Shown here one piece after another: positions 1-10,086 of a DNA stretch of 64,000 bases. The number at the start of each line of letters is the position of its first letter. Position 1 is the stretch's first letter. Source of the DNA: Zunongwangia sp. HGR-M22 (GTDB lineage: Bacteria; Bacteroidota; Bacteroidia; Flavobacteriales; Flavobacteriaceae); assembly GCF_027594425.1 (NCBI RefSeq), contig NZ_CP115159.1, positions 2,689,001 to 2,753,000 on the forward strand, in the 5' to 3' direction. A program made the position numbers and the translations under genes. A model generated the notes under the pieces. That model was not told where the DNA came from, ran no database searches, and worked only from the letters and a program-made list of their open reading frames with translations.

Positions 1-71
1 CTGAACATTTACTGCCATTATTAGAGGAATGTATTCCGCATTACGAAGTATTAAAAAAGCGATCTATTTAA
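1..71 (+). CDS. 3' end of an unidentified CDS
   Basis: The reading frame starting at base 3 is open from the window edge and ends at TAA 69-71, giving 22 residues that end PHYEVLKKRSI. The tail resembles the C-termini of some glutathione S-transferases and of some sulfotransferase or HAD-type proteins, but it is too short to assign. The next gene begins 46 nt downstream on the same strand. Confidence 0.5.
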   Translation, partial: EHLLPLLEECIPHYEVLKKRSI

Positions 72-117
72 AAAATCCAGAATTCGCTATATTTGAAGCA
101 CTCTCAAACTCAAAACA

Positions 118-687
118 ATGCAGGAACGCTTAGCTATTATCAATATTTTCAGATTTAATAAAAAAGAGATTCACGACTATGATAAAAAAATTAAAACACT
201 AAATAGGTGGTCTTACTTTATCACTTTTTATTGCGTTCTCGCCTGGTCTTTAATCTTATCGACCATCGTATTGGATCTTAGTGGAAATAACTCTTTTTTA
301 GCGTGGAACGAAGCTGGAGTTTTGGTAATGATGGCTATCGTGGCTTTGATATTTTGTTCTAAAATTCTTAGCCAAATTAAATTAATAAAACACGAGAAAT
401 TCCTACAAAATACTTCAACGATTACTACCGCTAATAACGATGAATTTGAAAATTTGGTAAAAAAAGCAAATCTTAGATTTTATCCAGAACTTCCACTGGC
501 TATTTTAGGTTTTATAATACTTATTTCCGCAGTAATAATTACCGTTTTTGATGATAAGCAATACAGCACATTAATTTGGAACTACGCGAAAATTGCCATC
601 ATATTATTCTTCGCCATCGAAGTATTTTCTATTCTGAAGCTACAAAAAGAACTGAAAATAAACATCCAGAAAACTGAAAATCGGTGA
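118..687 (+). CDS. four-helix integral membrane protein, unknown function
   Basis: This 189-residue protein is not a family I recognise. After a charged N-terminus it has four hydrophobic stretches, at roughly 32-53, 65-85, 126-145 and 157-172. The second and third are separated by a polar loop of about 40 residues, and the protein ends in a basic tail. It is therefore probably an inner-membrane protein with both ends in the cytoplasm. The ATG at 118 is the first in the frame and has no clear Shine-Dalgarno, as is normal in this phylum. It may share a transcript with the truncated gene upstream. I see no catalytic motif. Confidence 0.7.
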   Translation: MQERLAIINIFRFNKKEIHDYDKKIKTLNRWSYFITFYCVLAWSLILSTIVLDLSGNNSFLAWNEAGVLVMMAIVALIFCSKILSQIKLIKHEKFLQNTSTITTANNDEFENLVKKANLRFYPELPLAILGFIILISAVIITVFDDKQYSTLIWNYAKIAIILFFAIEVFSILKLQKELKINIQKTENR

Positions 688-970
688 TTTAACCTTTATC
701 TCTAATAATTAAATATTTTGAAAATATGACAACAATGTTAGTCGCATTTTGAGGATTGGCATTAAAATTGAAATATTTCCATTAGTGTGCGATAAATAAA
801 TCGTAAGAGAGAAAAAGTAATCCTATTATATAAAATGTAGGCCTTAACATTAACTAATCATAGTTGTTAAGATATTCTCAAAGTGTAGATTCTTAATCAA
901 AATTATTTTGAATGCCAATCTATTAATAATAGGTTTACAGGATATTAATTCAAGAAAAAGAGAAAATTTT

Positions 971-1450
971 ATGTTGAAGTCAAAAAAGATTGCAGGTTTA
1001 CTTTTTGCATTTGCCCTTATGGCTGGTACCGCTGCCGTAGCACAAACACCTGCTATGCAGCAACAACAAGAGGTAAATGTAGATGTAAGTGATGCTGAAC
1101 TTTCTAAGTTTGCCAAAGCATATCAAGGTTTGAGAATGATGAACCAACAGGTAAATCAAAAAATGATGAAAACTGTTCAGGATGGTGGTATGGAAGTACA
1201 ACGATTCAATGAAATTCATCAAGCAAGTCAGGATCCAAATAAGGAAGTTGAAGCTAGCGAAGAAGAGCTAGAACAACATGCAGCTATCTTATCTGAAATA
1301 GAAGGCATGCAAGGCGAATTTCAGAAGAAAATGGAAACCACGATAAAAGATCAGGGATTAACTGTAGAACGTTACCAGAAATTGGCAATGGCACTACAAT
1401 CAGATCAAGAATTACAATCTCGTTTGCAAAAAATGATGCAACAAGGTTAA
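971..1450 (+). CDS. secreted DUF4168-type protein
   Basis: A 159-residue protein with a clear Sec signal peptide (KKIAGLLFAFALMAGTAAVAQ, cleavage after AQ). The mature part is helical and rich in Gln, Met and Glu. The segment DAELSKFAKAYQGL and a second copy of the helical pattern near the C-terminus match the DUF4168 family, whose role is unknown. An in-frame ATG at 908 would place 21 polar residues ahead of the signal peptide, so the ATG at 971 is preferred. A strong hairpin terminator follows 27 nt after the stop. It probably acts in the periplasm or envelope. Confidence 0.8.
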   Translation: MLKSKKIAGLLFAFALMAGTAAVAQTPAMQQQQEVNVDVSDAELSKFAKAYQGLRMMNQQVNQKMMKTVQDGGMEVQRFNEIHQASQDPNKEVEASEEELEQHAAILSEIEGMQGEFQKKMETTIKDQGLTVERYQKLAMALQSDQELQSRLQKMMQQG

Positions 1451-1477
1451 TTAACGCTTTAGATTTTAAAATATTAG

Positions 1478-1506
1478 AGCAGCAATTTTTTATTGCTGCT
1501 TTTTTT
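1478..1506 (+). terminator. intrinsic terminator after the DUF4168 gene
   Basis: A perfect 9-bp stem AGCAGCAAT/ATTGCTGCT with a 5-nt T loop is followed by six T residues. Confidence 0.9.
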
Positions 1507-1578
1507 ATGTGTTAATCGGGCTAATTAAAGTATTTTTAAATCCATTTTAACAGCAGGCACTTTAAACAAAACCTGACA

Positions 1579-2280
1579 TTGCTTAAATTGAACCAAAAAA
1601 AATTGAAATCACGAATCAAGATCACCACGCTACTATTATTGCTAAGCTGTATCTTCTCTAACATTTGTGAAGCCCAACACATGAAACAAAAAGATAGTTT
1701 AAAATTTACCAATAAAATTGTACCCGACACTATTTGGAGAGAAGCTTACGTAGCCTTGTCCCATTATCCAGAACTAAAAGACACCCCTATAACGCTTAAG
1801 TTCAAAAAAAATATTAAAAAATCTTTTATGCAGGCGCAACCCAGCTTTTGGGGCATCTTTAAAAATCGCAAAAAAAGATCATACTACATTTTTATAAATG
1901 AAAAAATAGAGATTGAAGACGAAGTGTTTACAGTAACCTCTGCACCATCTGAAGTTATTGTAGGATGGATTGGGCATGAACTAGGCCATATAATGGACTA
2001 TAGAAATCGTAGTGGTATAAATTTACTATGGTTTGGAATAAGATATCTCACTTCTAAAAATTATATCCGGGAAGCTGAAAGAGCTGCAGATACCTACGCT
2101 GTAAACCATGGATTAGGAGAAAATATTATCGCTACCAAAGATTTTATTTTGAATCAATCCAATCTTTCAGAAAAATATAAAAGCAGAATAAAAAAGCTCT
2201 ACCTTTCTCAAGAAGAAATAGTAGAGCTTGTTGAAGAGCTTGATGAAATCAAAGAGGAAAAACTAAATGAAAAAGACTGA
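1579..2280 (+). CDS. secreted HExxH zinc metallopeptidase-like protein
   Basis: This protein of up to 233 residues has a signal peptide (ITTLLLLLSCIFSNICEAQ) and a zincin motif HELGH at about residues 133-137, in the context GWIGHELGHIMDY. A downstream EAERAADTYA segment supplies the likely third zinc ligand, as in M48-like peptidases. A low-complexity acidic/basic C-terminus follows. The start is uncertain. No ATG lies before the signal peptide, and the candidates are TTG at 1579, 1588 or 1603; the last gives the most typical signal peptide. It converges with the GH3 gene, with only 2 nt between the two stop codons. Substrate unknown; it probably acts in the periplasm. Confidence 0.72.
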   Translation: MLKLNQKKLKSRIKITTLLLLLSCIFSNICEAQHMKQKDSLKFTNKIVPDTIWREAYVALSHYPELKDTPITLKFKKNIKKSFMQAQPSFWGIFKNRKKRSYYIFINEKIEIEDEVFTVTSAPSEVIVGWIGHELGHIMDYRNRSGINLLWFGIRYLTSKNYIREAERAADTYAVNHGLGENIIATKDFILNQSNLSEKYKSRIKKLYLSQEEIVELVEELDEIKEEKLNEKD

Positions 2281-2282
2281 TT

Positions 2283-3821
2283 TTAGCCTTTTTCATTTAA
2301 CTGTTTTTGAACAAATTTTTCAAATTCTGCAAATTTCTCTTCGTTCATTACTTTTTCCATTTTCACCTGTCCACCTTTCTTTTTGTTCGCCCCACTCCAC
2401 TCTGGGAAAATCTCTGGCGGCACTTTAGTTACTTTTACACCTTTTAAAGCTTTGCTTCTAGCTACGCCATAGTTTTTGTTGGCATTTTTAAGACTTTTAT
2501 CCAAGGCTTCTGCTAATTGTTCGTTAGAATTATCAGCGGTGGTTCCTAAGTACCATGAGTGATAAAATTCACCATCTTCAAATCTTTTTGCAGCAATGGT
2601 AAATTCAGGAATCTTAATATCAAATTTTTCTTCTAGCTCCTGCACGGCATCATTCATCTTATTTACAGATAATTGCGAACCTACAACATTTAGGAAAAAT
2701 TTAGTTCTACCTGTTATTCTTATTTCAAAGTTTTCTTTATCGGTAAATTTAATAGTATCTCCAATGATATATCGCCATGCCCCTGCAACAGTACTTATTA
2801 GAAGCACATATTCTTTTTCTTCTTCAACATCTGCTAAAGGTATTGTTGGAGCATCTTCAGTTAAAGAACCATCCTGGTTAATATATTCTGGCTCAAATGG
2901 AACAAATTCAAAGTATATTCCGTTATCCAAAATAAGCTTCATACTTTTAGAATCTGGATTACTCTGTAAAGCCAAAAATCCTTCTGAAGCTAAATAAGTG
3001 TCTATTATTTTTATAGGTTTCCCCATTAAAGCCATAAAACTCTTTTGGTAAGGCTCAAAAGCTACACCACCACTAGCGTAAACCTGTAAGTTTGGCCAAA
3101 TTTCATGGATATTGTCTACGTTATGATATTCTATAACTTTTTTCAACATCAATTCCATCCAGGAAGGTATGCCGCTTAAAGCTCCAATATCCCAATTCTT
3201 AGCATTTTCAGCAATACGCTCTACACGCTCGTCCCAGTCTTCAATCTTAGAAATCTCTTCTCCCGGTTTATAATAACTACGAAACCAAAACGGAATGTTA
3301 CTCGCACTTATCCCACTTATTTCTCCTTCTTCATGATCCCCCTCATGTTGAAGATCTGTAGAACTTCCCAGCATCATAATACCTTTCTCAAAAAACTCGG
3401 GCTCAAGATCAAAATTGGCTAAAGCTCCTACTTGCTTGATCCCAGCATTTCTAATACTTTCTACCATCTCATCTGTAACCGGGATTCTTTTACTTGATTT
3501 TCCGGTAGTTCCAGAACTTAGTGCGAAATAATGTGGTTTACCTGGCCAGGTAATATCTTCAGCTCCCTCGTGTATTTGCGACCACCAACGATCGTTAAGT
3601 GTTTTATAATCAAAATAAGGCACCTTTTCTGCAAATGCCTTTTCAATATTTTCTGCTTCTAGAATTTTAGAAAAGCCGTAAAATTTTCCGAAAGAAGTAT
3701 TCTTAGCTTTTTCAAGCAAATTTGTAAGTACTTCTTTTTGTGCCTTAAAAGCATCTGGTTCAGAAACTATAGTTCCTCTTAAGTCAATTAAACTTTTAAT
3801 TATTGATCCTCTTATAGCCAT
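2283..3821 (-). CDS. GH3 auxin-responsive promoter family protein (acyl-adenylate-forming)
   Basis: A 512-residue cytoplasmic protein of the GH3 superfamily, which adenylates carboxylic acids and transfers them to an amine. The ATP-binding motif LSSGTTGKSSKRIP lies at residues 101-114. Further family features are YLASEGF, which aligns with the GH3 motif around the adenylate, and YRYIIGDTIKF-like WRYIIGDTIKF. Plant GH3 enzymes conjugate jasmonate or auxin to amino acids. The bacterial substrates are unknown, so only the chemistry class can be inferred. The length fits the family. No pathway genes flank it. Confidence 0.88.
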   Translation of the reverse strand: MAIRGSIIKSLIDLRGTIVSEPDAFKAQKEVLTNLLEKAKNTSFGKFYGFSKILEAENIEKAFAEKVPYFDYKTLNDRWWSQIHEGAEDITWPGKPHYFALSSGTTGKSSKRIPVTDEMVESIRNAGIKQVGALANFDLEPEFFEKGIMMLGSSTDLQHEGDHEEGEISGISASNIPFWFRSYYKPGEEISKIEDWDERVERIAENAKNWDIGALSGIPSWMELMLKKVIEYHNVDNIHEIWPNLQVYASGGVAFEPYQKSFMALMGKPIKIIDTYLASEGFLALQSNPDSKSMKLILDNGIYFEFVPFEPEYINQDGSLTEDAPTIPLADVEEEKEYVLLISTVAGAWRYIIGDTIKFTDKENFEIRITGRTKFFLNVVGSQLSVNKMNDAVQELEEKFDIKIPEFTIAAKRFEDGEFYHSWYLGTTADNSNEQLAEALDKSLKNANKNYGVARSKALKGVKVTKVPPEIFPEWSGANKKKGGQVKMEKVMNEEKFAEFEKFVQKQLNEKG

Positions 3822-4071
3822 TTTATGGTCGATTTAATTTTATTTTGAAGATAATTAAATCTAAACAGCTCTTATATTTATTGGCTTTGATTTATAAAAT
3901 TTTTAACGAGTACAGTGTTTTATAAAAACAACCTTTTGAAGAATATAAAATAAAGGCAGATAAAATTATAGTATTTATATTATGTTAAAAGCTTTTTTTA
4001 CTTATTTTGCAATTAATATATGATATATAGCCCTGAAAATTAAATATTAATATATTTTATTTTAACTACAC

Positions 4072-4659
4072 ATGGATTCTAAAATTCAACAAAATTCTTC
4101 CAGATACCCTATAATATCTTACGATGAAGCTTCAGACAAAGTGAAAGCCATCTATGATGATACGAAGAAAACACTACAGTTACCTTTTGTCCTAAACTGG
4201 TTTAAATGCCAGGGATCAAACGCTATCCTTCTTGAAGGAAACTGGAACAAATTGAAAAACACTTTAATGAAGGGAGATGTTCCTAATGTTTTAAAGCAAC
4301 TTATTATCTATAATGTTTCAAAATCCAGAGGTTGTAATTATTGTTCGCATGCTCACGGTATTTTTGCTGATAGTATGAGTTCAATGATCTCTGAGGAAGA
4401 AGGTTTTAAAGCTACAGAAAATATTAATTCTCCTTCTATGCCCGCCAGCTATAGAAAAGCAGTGACCATTGTCACCAAAGCAGCACTTAAGCATAGTGAA
4501 ATTTCAGACGACGATTTTGCTGAACTAGAAGGTGTAGGATTTTCAAATGCTGAAATACAGGAGTTAATGGCACAAGCAGATCTTGTAAACATGTTAAATA
4601 CCATTGCCGATGTTTCTGGAATTAAAATAGATAATGAATTATTAGAAACTCCAGAATAA
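4072..4659 (+). CDS. AhpD-like / carboxymuconolactone decarboxylase family protein
   Basis: This 195-residue all-helical protein has the AhpD-type redox motif C88-x-x-C91-x-x-x-H95 (CNYCSHAH), so a thiol-disulfide or peroxidase-related role is likely. A pre-motif region QLPFVLNWFKCQGSN is typical of the AhpD-core family that includes macrophage-infection/peroxidase-related proteins. It starts a tight run: the sensor gene begins 19 nt after its stop and the receiver overlaps the sensor. That context suggests the enzyme and the signalling pair respond to the same stress, which is inference. No true decarboxylase function is implied by the family name. Confidence 0.85.
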   Translation: MDSKIQQNSSRYPIISYDEASDKVKAIYDDTKKTLQLPFVLNWFKCQGSNAILLEGNWNKLKNTLMKGDVPNVLKQLIIYNVSKSRGCNYCSHAHGIFADSMSSMISEEEGFKATENINSPSMPASYRKAVTIVTKAALKHSEISDDDFAELEGVGFSNAEIQELMAQADLVNMLNTIADVSGIKIDNELLETPE

Positions 4660-4678
4660 AGTTCTCACCTAATTTTTA

Positions 4679-5548
4679 ATGGCCTCCATTCAAAACAATG
4701 CATCGCAATTATATAGAATTACCTACGAGGCCTATTCTAAATTTGCAAATGCAATTAATAGATGCAGTACTTTAGAGGAAGTAGGAAAAATAGCAGAAAA
4801 GCATTTAAAATATATACTAAATTTTCATCTTTTTAGGATAACTATTGAACAGCAAAATGAGCTTCTAGAATATTCCTTATGTAAAAATGAAATTTTGGTT
4901 AATAATAAAAGCTTAGCCGATCTTCATTCTCTAGATAAAGAATTACTAAGAACAGGTATACCTGTTAGAACAACAAATATTCCAGAGGATTTTATCGATC
5001 AAAGATTAGACGTCGCTACTTTAAAAAATCCGTTACTGTGGTCGTGGTTATTCGATAAAGGAGATCATAGAATTCTCATTTCTTTAATTGGTGATGATAC
5101 CAGACCATTCGCTACTAGAGATATCGAAATCTTAAAATTAGCTGCAGACAGTTTTGATGCTAAATTTAAAGAGATTACCCTGAAAAAAGAATTGGCAAAA
5201 AAAAATAGTATTCTTGAAGAAGCTTTACATACTATTAAAGTCCAAAACAATGAAATAAACGAAATTAACAAGAATCAAAAAGAAATAATTAAAAAAAGGA
5301 CAAATGAAATTACCCTAAAAAATAAAAAATTATTGAAAATTTCTGTCCTTAATGCACACAATGTAAAAGAGCCACTATCAAGAATCCAGGGAATCATTGA
5401 ATTATTTGATATCATGGACGACGAAAGCTGTAGAAAAGAATTATTACCCATGCTGAAGATTTCTGCTGAGGAAATGGATAAGGTTGTAAAAAAGGTAATA
5501 GAAATGGCCTCGAAAGAATTAATACAATTAAATGCTAATAAAAAATGA
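4679..5548 (+). CDS. GAF-like sensor with phospho-acceptor (HisKA-like) region but no ATPase domain
   Basis: This 289-residue soluble protein has a GAF-like N-terminal domain (about 1-165), a long coiled coil (about 165-215) and a histidine-kinase dimerisation segment NAHNVKEPLSRIQG with His227. In ordinary kinases this corresponds to HELRTPLtrI. The protein stops about 60 residues after this His, enough for the second helix of the dimerisation domain but not for the N, G1, F and G2 boxes of the catalytic domain. The stop is genuine in this frame and overlaps the receiver start in an ATGA arrangement, so it does not look like a frameshift. It could receive phosphate from another kinase or act as a phosphotransfer scaffold. 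Confidence 0.8.
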   Translation: MASIQNNASQLYRITYEAYSKFANAINRCSTLEEVGKIAEKHLKYILNFHLFRITIEQQNELLEYSLCKNEILVNNKSLADLHSLDKELLRTGIPVRTTNIPEDFIDQRLDVATLKNPLLWSWLFDKGDHRILISLIGDDTRPFATRDIEILKLAADSFDAKFKEITLKKELAKKNSILEEALHTIKVQNNEINEINKNQKEIIKKRTNEITLKNKKLLKISVLNAHNVKEPLSRIQGIIELFDIMDDESCRKELLPMLKISAEEMDKVVKKVIEMASKELIQLNANKK

Positions 5549-5913
5549 CCCCAATCATTTTAGTTGATGATCAACCTATTGCAAATTTCATCACAAAAAA
5601 AATACTCGAAAACGCGGGATATATCGAAAATATCAAAGATTTTACCGATGGCACCATCGCATTAGAAGAGGTGAAACGCCTTAGCAATTCTATTATTCTT
5701 CTAGACCTTAATATGCCGAAAATGTCTGGATGGGAATTTATGGATGCTATGCAAAACTTAGGCTTAAATAATAAAATTATAATTCTATCTTCCAGCACAA
5801 GTGAAATCGACATAGCCAAAGCTAAAGAATATTCATTTGTAATGGATTATGTTGTTAAACCACTTAACAAATCGAAATTTCTTAAAATCGCTCCATTTTT
5901 GAAAATGGATTAA
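5545..5913 (+). CDS. single-domain CheY-like response regulator
   Basis: This 122-residue protein is a lone receiver domain. It shows the acidic pocket D8-D9 (LVDDQP), phospho-acceptor D54 (LLDLNMPKMSG), a conserved Ser region (ILSSSTS) and the switch Lys K105 (VVKPLN). There is no output domain, so it must act by protein contact or as a phosphate relay. Its ATG overlaps the stop of the sensor gene (ATGA), which implies translational coupling. A strong terminator follows 21 nt after the stop and closes the AhpD-sensor-receiver run. Confidence 0.9.
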   Translation: MTPIILVDDQPIANFITKKILENAGYIENIKDFTDGTIALEEVKRLSNSIILLDLNMPKMSGWEFMDAMQNLGLNNKIIILSSSTSEIDIAKAKEYSFVMDYVVKPLNKSKFLKIAPFLKMD

Positions 5914-5934
5914 AAATTTCGAATATTAATATTT

Positions 5935-5971
5935 ACCGCAAAGTTAATGTCTTAGCTTTGCGGTTTTTTTT
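5935..5971 (+). terminator. intrinsic terminator after the response regulator
   Basis: A 9-bp stem ACCGCAAAG/CTTTGCGGT with a 12-nt loop is followed by eight T residues. The T tract ends 2 nt before the next start codon. Confidence 0.88.
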
Positions 5972-5973
5972 AT

Positions 5974-6207
5974 ATGAATAATAATCAAGAAGAATTACTA
6001 AAACTGGCGTATACAAAAATGCCATTCGGAAAATACAAGGATTGGTACTTATCAGATATTCCAGAGCCTTACTACGTCTGGTTTAACAAAAAAGGGTTTC
6101 CCGCCGGAAAATTTGGAAATCAATTAAAACAAGTTCACGAACTTAAAGTGAACGGTATGGAAATATTACTGAAAGAAATACGTAAAAGATATCCAAAACC
6201 TCTATAA
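5974..6207 (+). CDS. DUF3820 family protein
   Basis: A 77-residue protein matching the DUF3820 family. The conserved pattern PFGKYK-x-W-x-L-x-DIPEPYYVWF, then KKGFPAGKFG and a final ELKVNGMEILL, is present throughout, and the length is normal. Some proteobacterial members have been annotated as quorum-sensing-regulated virulence factors, but the molecular role is unknown. The ATG lies only 2 nt after the T tract of the preceding terminator. The gene is therefore either read as a leaderless transcript or depends on readthrough. Confidence 0.85.
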   Translation: MNNNQEELLKLAYTKMPFGKYKDWYLSDIPEPYYVWFNKKGFPAGKFGNQLKQVHELKVNGMEILLKEIRKRYPKPL

Positions 6208-6319
6208 ATTAATTTTTAAAATTCGCTCAATTCCCATAAAACATCTAATTTAAAAAGCCTTAAAGAATCCTTAAATATTAGGCTTTAATTTTAGCCGCTT
6301 TTTCTATTCTTCTTCGTAA

Positions 6320-7984
<1,665 letters not shown>

Positions 7985-8149
7985 TGCCACTTTGACACCT
8001 GTATAATTATTGGTCGCTTTTTTGACTAATATCAACTTTACCGTGATTAAAGTAATTAGGTGAAAAATATAAAATAAGTTATTTCAGAAAAGTCCGTAAC
8101 GAAGCAAAGCTTCATCTAAGGATTTAAAGATTTTTAGGAAAATTTTAGA

Positions 8150-10015
8150 ATGGAAGAAAAGAAGATTGATATCCAATCCATTATTGGATTTATTTTAATT
8201 GGAGGAATTTTAATCTGGATGCTATATACTAATAGTATGGAGCAGCCACAAGAGGAAACAACTGCTCCCGCTACTACAGAGCAGGTTACAAACTCTCCAA
8301 ACAGCAATCAGCAACTAGCAAACGAAAACAACAACAATGCAGCTGTCAGCGATTCTGCTGCATTGGCGCAAGCACAAAACAGGCTTGGTGCTTTTGGATA
8401 TTCTGCTACTCTAGCTTCAGCAAAAGAAAACACTACTGTTATAGAAAACGATGTTTTAAGGCTAGAAGTTTCTAATAAAGGTGGATATATTAAAGAGGCT
8501 GTTTTAAAAAATTATAAAACTTACGATTCTATACCAGTTTATCTGGTAAAAGATGGTAATGCTAATTTCAATCTTAATTTCAATACAACAGATGGACGTA
8601 CTTTAGATACAGAAAATCTGTATTTTGAACCTAGCGTATCCAAGAATGGTGATAGCGAAATTCTGTCCATGAAATTAAAAGTTTCAGAAGATAAATTTCT
8701 GGAATACAGATATGCGCTAAAACCCGGCGATTACATGATGGATTTCAGCATTCGTTCTCAAGGTTTAGCGAGCGTTTTAAATGGATCGCAACCCATCAAT
8801 TTTGATTGGGATTTAAAAGCGTATCGTCACTCTAAAAGTATTTCTTACGAAAATAAATACACCGTATTGGCGTACGAATACGAGGATGACAAATACGATG
8901 ATCTAGGCCACGGCGATGATGAAGAAACAGATGAGAATATTTCTTACATCGCTTACAAACAACACTTTTTTAGTTCTATTTTACTAACCGACACTCCTTT
9001 TAAAAACGCTAAATTTCATTCTAAAAATTTAGTTGAGGATGAAGAAGTAGATACACTGTATACAAAGGCTTTTGCAGCCAGTGCACCTTTGGAACTTCAA
9101 GGCGGTGAGTTGAATTATAATATGAACTGGTATTATGGTCCAACAGATTATAAAATTCTAAAAGAATACAACCGTAACCTAGATGAAATTGTTCCTTTAG
9201 GATGGGGAATTTTTGGATGGATTAACAAGTATATTTTTATTCCATTCTTCGCTTTCTTAAGTAGTTTCTTACCTAGTTATGGTATTGCTATTATCGTGAT
9301 GACCATTGTGGTTAGAATTGTACTTTCTCCGGTAACGTATAAATCTTACTTATCTCAGGCCAAAATGAAGGTTTTACGACCAGAGATTAACGAGATTAAC
9401 GAAAAGTATAAGGATAATGCGATGAAGAAGCAGCAGGAAACCATGAAGCTGTATAGCAAAGCGGGCGCCAGCCCTATGAGTGGTTGTTTACCGGCTTTAA
9501 TGCAAATTCCTGTTTTCTATGCATTATTTCAGTTTTTCCCAAGTGCATTCCAGTTAAGACAAAAGAGTTTCCTTTGGGCAGACGATTTATCAAGCTACGA
9601 TGTTATTGCAGAACTACCTTTCCATATTCCATTTTATGGAGAACACGTTAGTTTATTCCCAATCTTAGCTTCTGTAGCCATTTTTATCTATATGCAAATG
9701 ACTACAGGACAAAGCATGCAGGCCAATCAACAGCCGGGAATGCCAAACATGAAGTTCTTAATGTATCTATCGCCACTAATGATGTTATTTTTCTTTAATA
9801 ACTACGCCAGTGGTTTATCTTTATACTACTTCACCTCTAACCTAATTACTATTGGGATTATGTTAGTGATTAAAAATGTGATTGTAGACGAAGATAAAAT
9901 ACATGCTAAAATTCAGGCAAATAAAGCAAAACCTAAAAAGCAAAATAGGTTTACCAGAAAAATGCAGGAAATGATGGAGCAGGCTGAAGAACAGCAAAAG
10001 AAAAACAAGAAGTAA
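8150..10015 (+). CDS. yidC: membrane protein insertase YidC
   Basis: A 621-residue inner-membrane insertase for Sec-dependent and Sec-independent proteins. The first transmembrane helix lies at about 12-28 (IGFILIGGILIWMLY). A Gln/Asn/Ala-rich linker and a large periplasmic domain (about 90-350) follow. The C-terminal YidC/Oxa1 core starts near WGIFGWINKYIFIPFFAFL and contains the conserved SPMSGCLPALMQIPVFYALF-type segment. The tail is strongly basic (KPKKQNR, KKNKK), suited to ribosome contact. The ATG at 8150 places the first helix at the expected distance. A bidirectional terminator follows. Confidence 0.98.
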   Translation: MEEKKIDIQSIIGFILIGGILIWMLYTNSMEQPQEETTAPATTEQVTNSPNSNQQLANENNNNAAVSDSAALAQAQNRLGAFGYSATLASAKENTTVIENDVLRLEVSNKGGYIKEAVLKNYKTYDSIPVYLVKDGNANFNLNFNTTDGRTLDTENLYFEPSVSKNGDSEILSMKLKVSEDKFLEYRYALKPGDYMMDFSIRSQGLASVLNGSQPINFDWDLKAYRHSKSISYENKYTVLAYEYEDDKYDDLGHGDDEETDENISYIAYKQHFFSSILLTDTPFKNAKFHSKNLVEDEEVDTLYTKAFAASAPLELQGGELNYNMNWYYGPTDYKILKEYNRNLDEIVPLGWGIFGWINKYIFIPFFAFLSSFLPSYGIAIIVMTIVVRIVLSPVTYKSYLSQAKMKVLRPEINEINEKYKDNAMKKQQETMKLYSKAGASPMSGCLPALMQIPVFYALFQFFPSAFQLRQKSFLWADDLSSYDVIAELPFHIPFYGEHVSLFPILASVAIFIYMQMTTGQSMQANQQPGMPNMKFLMYLSPLMMLFFFNNYASGLSLYYFTSNLITIGIMLVIKNVIVDEDKIHAKIQANKAKPKKQNRFTRKMQEMMEQAEEQQKKNKK

Positions 10016-10033
10016 TATTTTCTGATATAAAAT

Positions 10034-10065
10034 AAAAAAGCCATTCCTAATAGAATGGCTTTTTT
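10034..10065. terminator. bidirectional terminator between yidC and the fasciclin gene
   Basis: A 13-bp perfect stem AAAAAAGCCATTC/GAATGGCTTTTTT with a 6-nt loop has A and T tracts on both sides, serving the two convergent genes. Confidence 0.92.
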
Positions 10066-10086
10066 ATTTCTTGAGATTGAACCTTC

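Noticed and set aside
908-970. Longer start for the DUF4168 protein
   Set aside because: It would put 21 polar residues in front of a textbook signal peptide.
2596-2997. Plus-strand 133-residue frame opposite the GH3 gene
   Set aside because: It is antisense to conserved GH3 coding sequence and reads as its complement.
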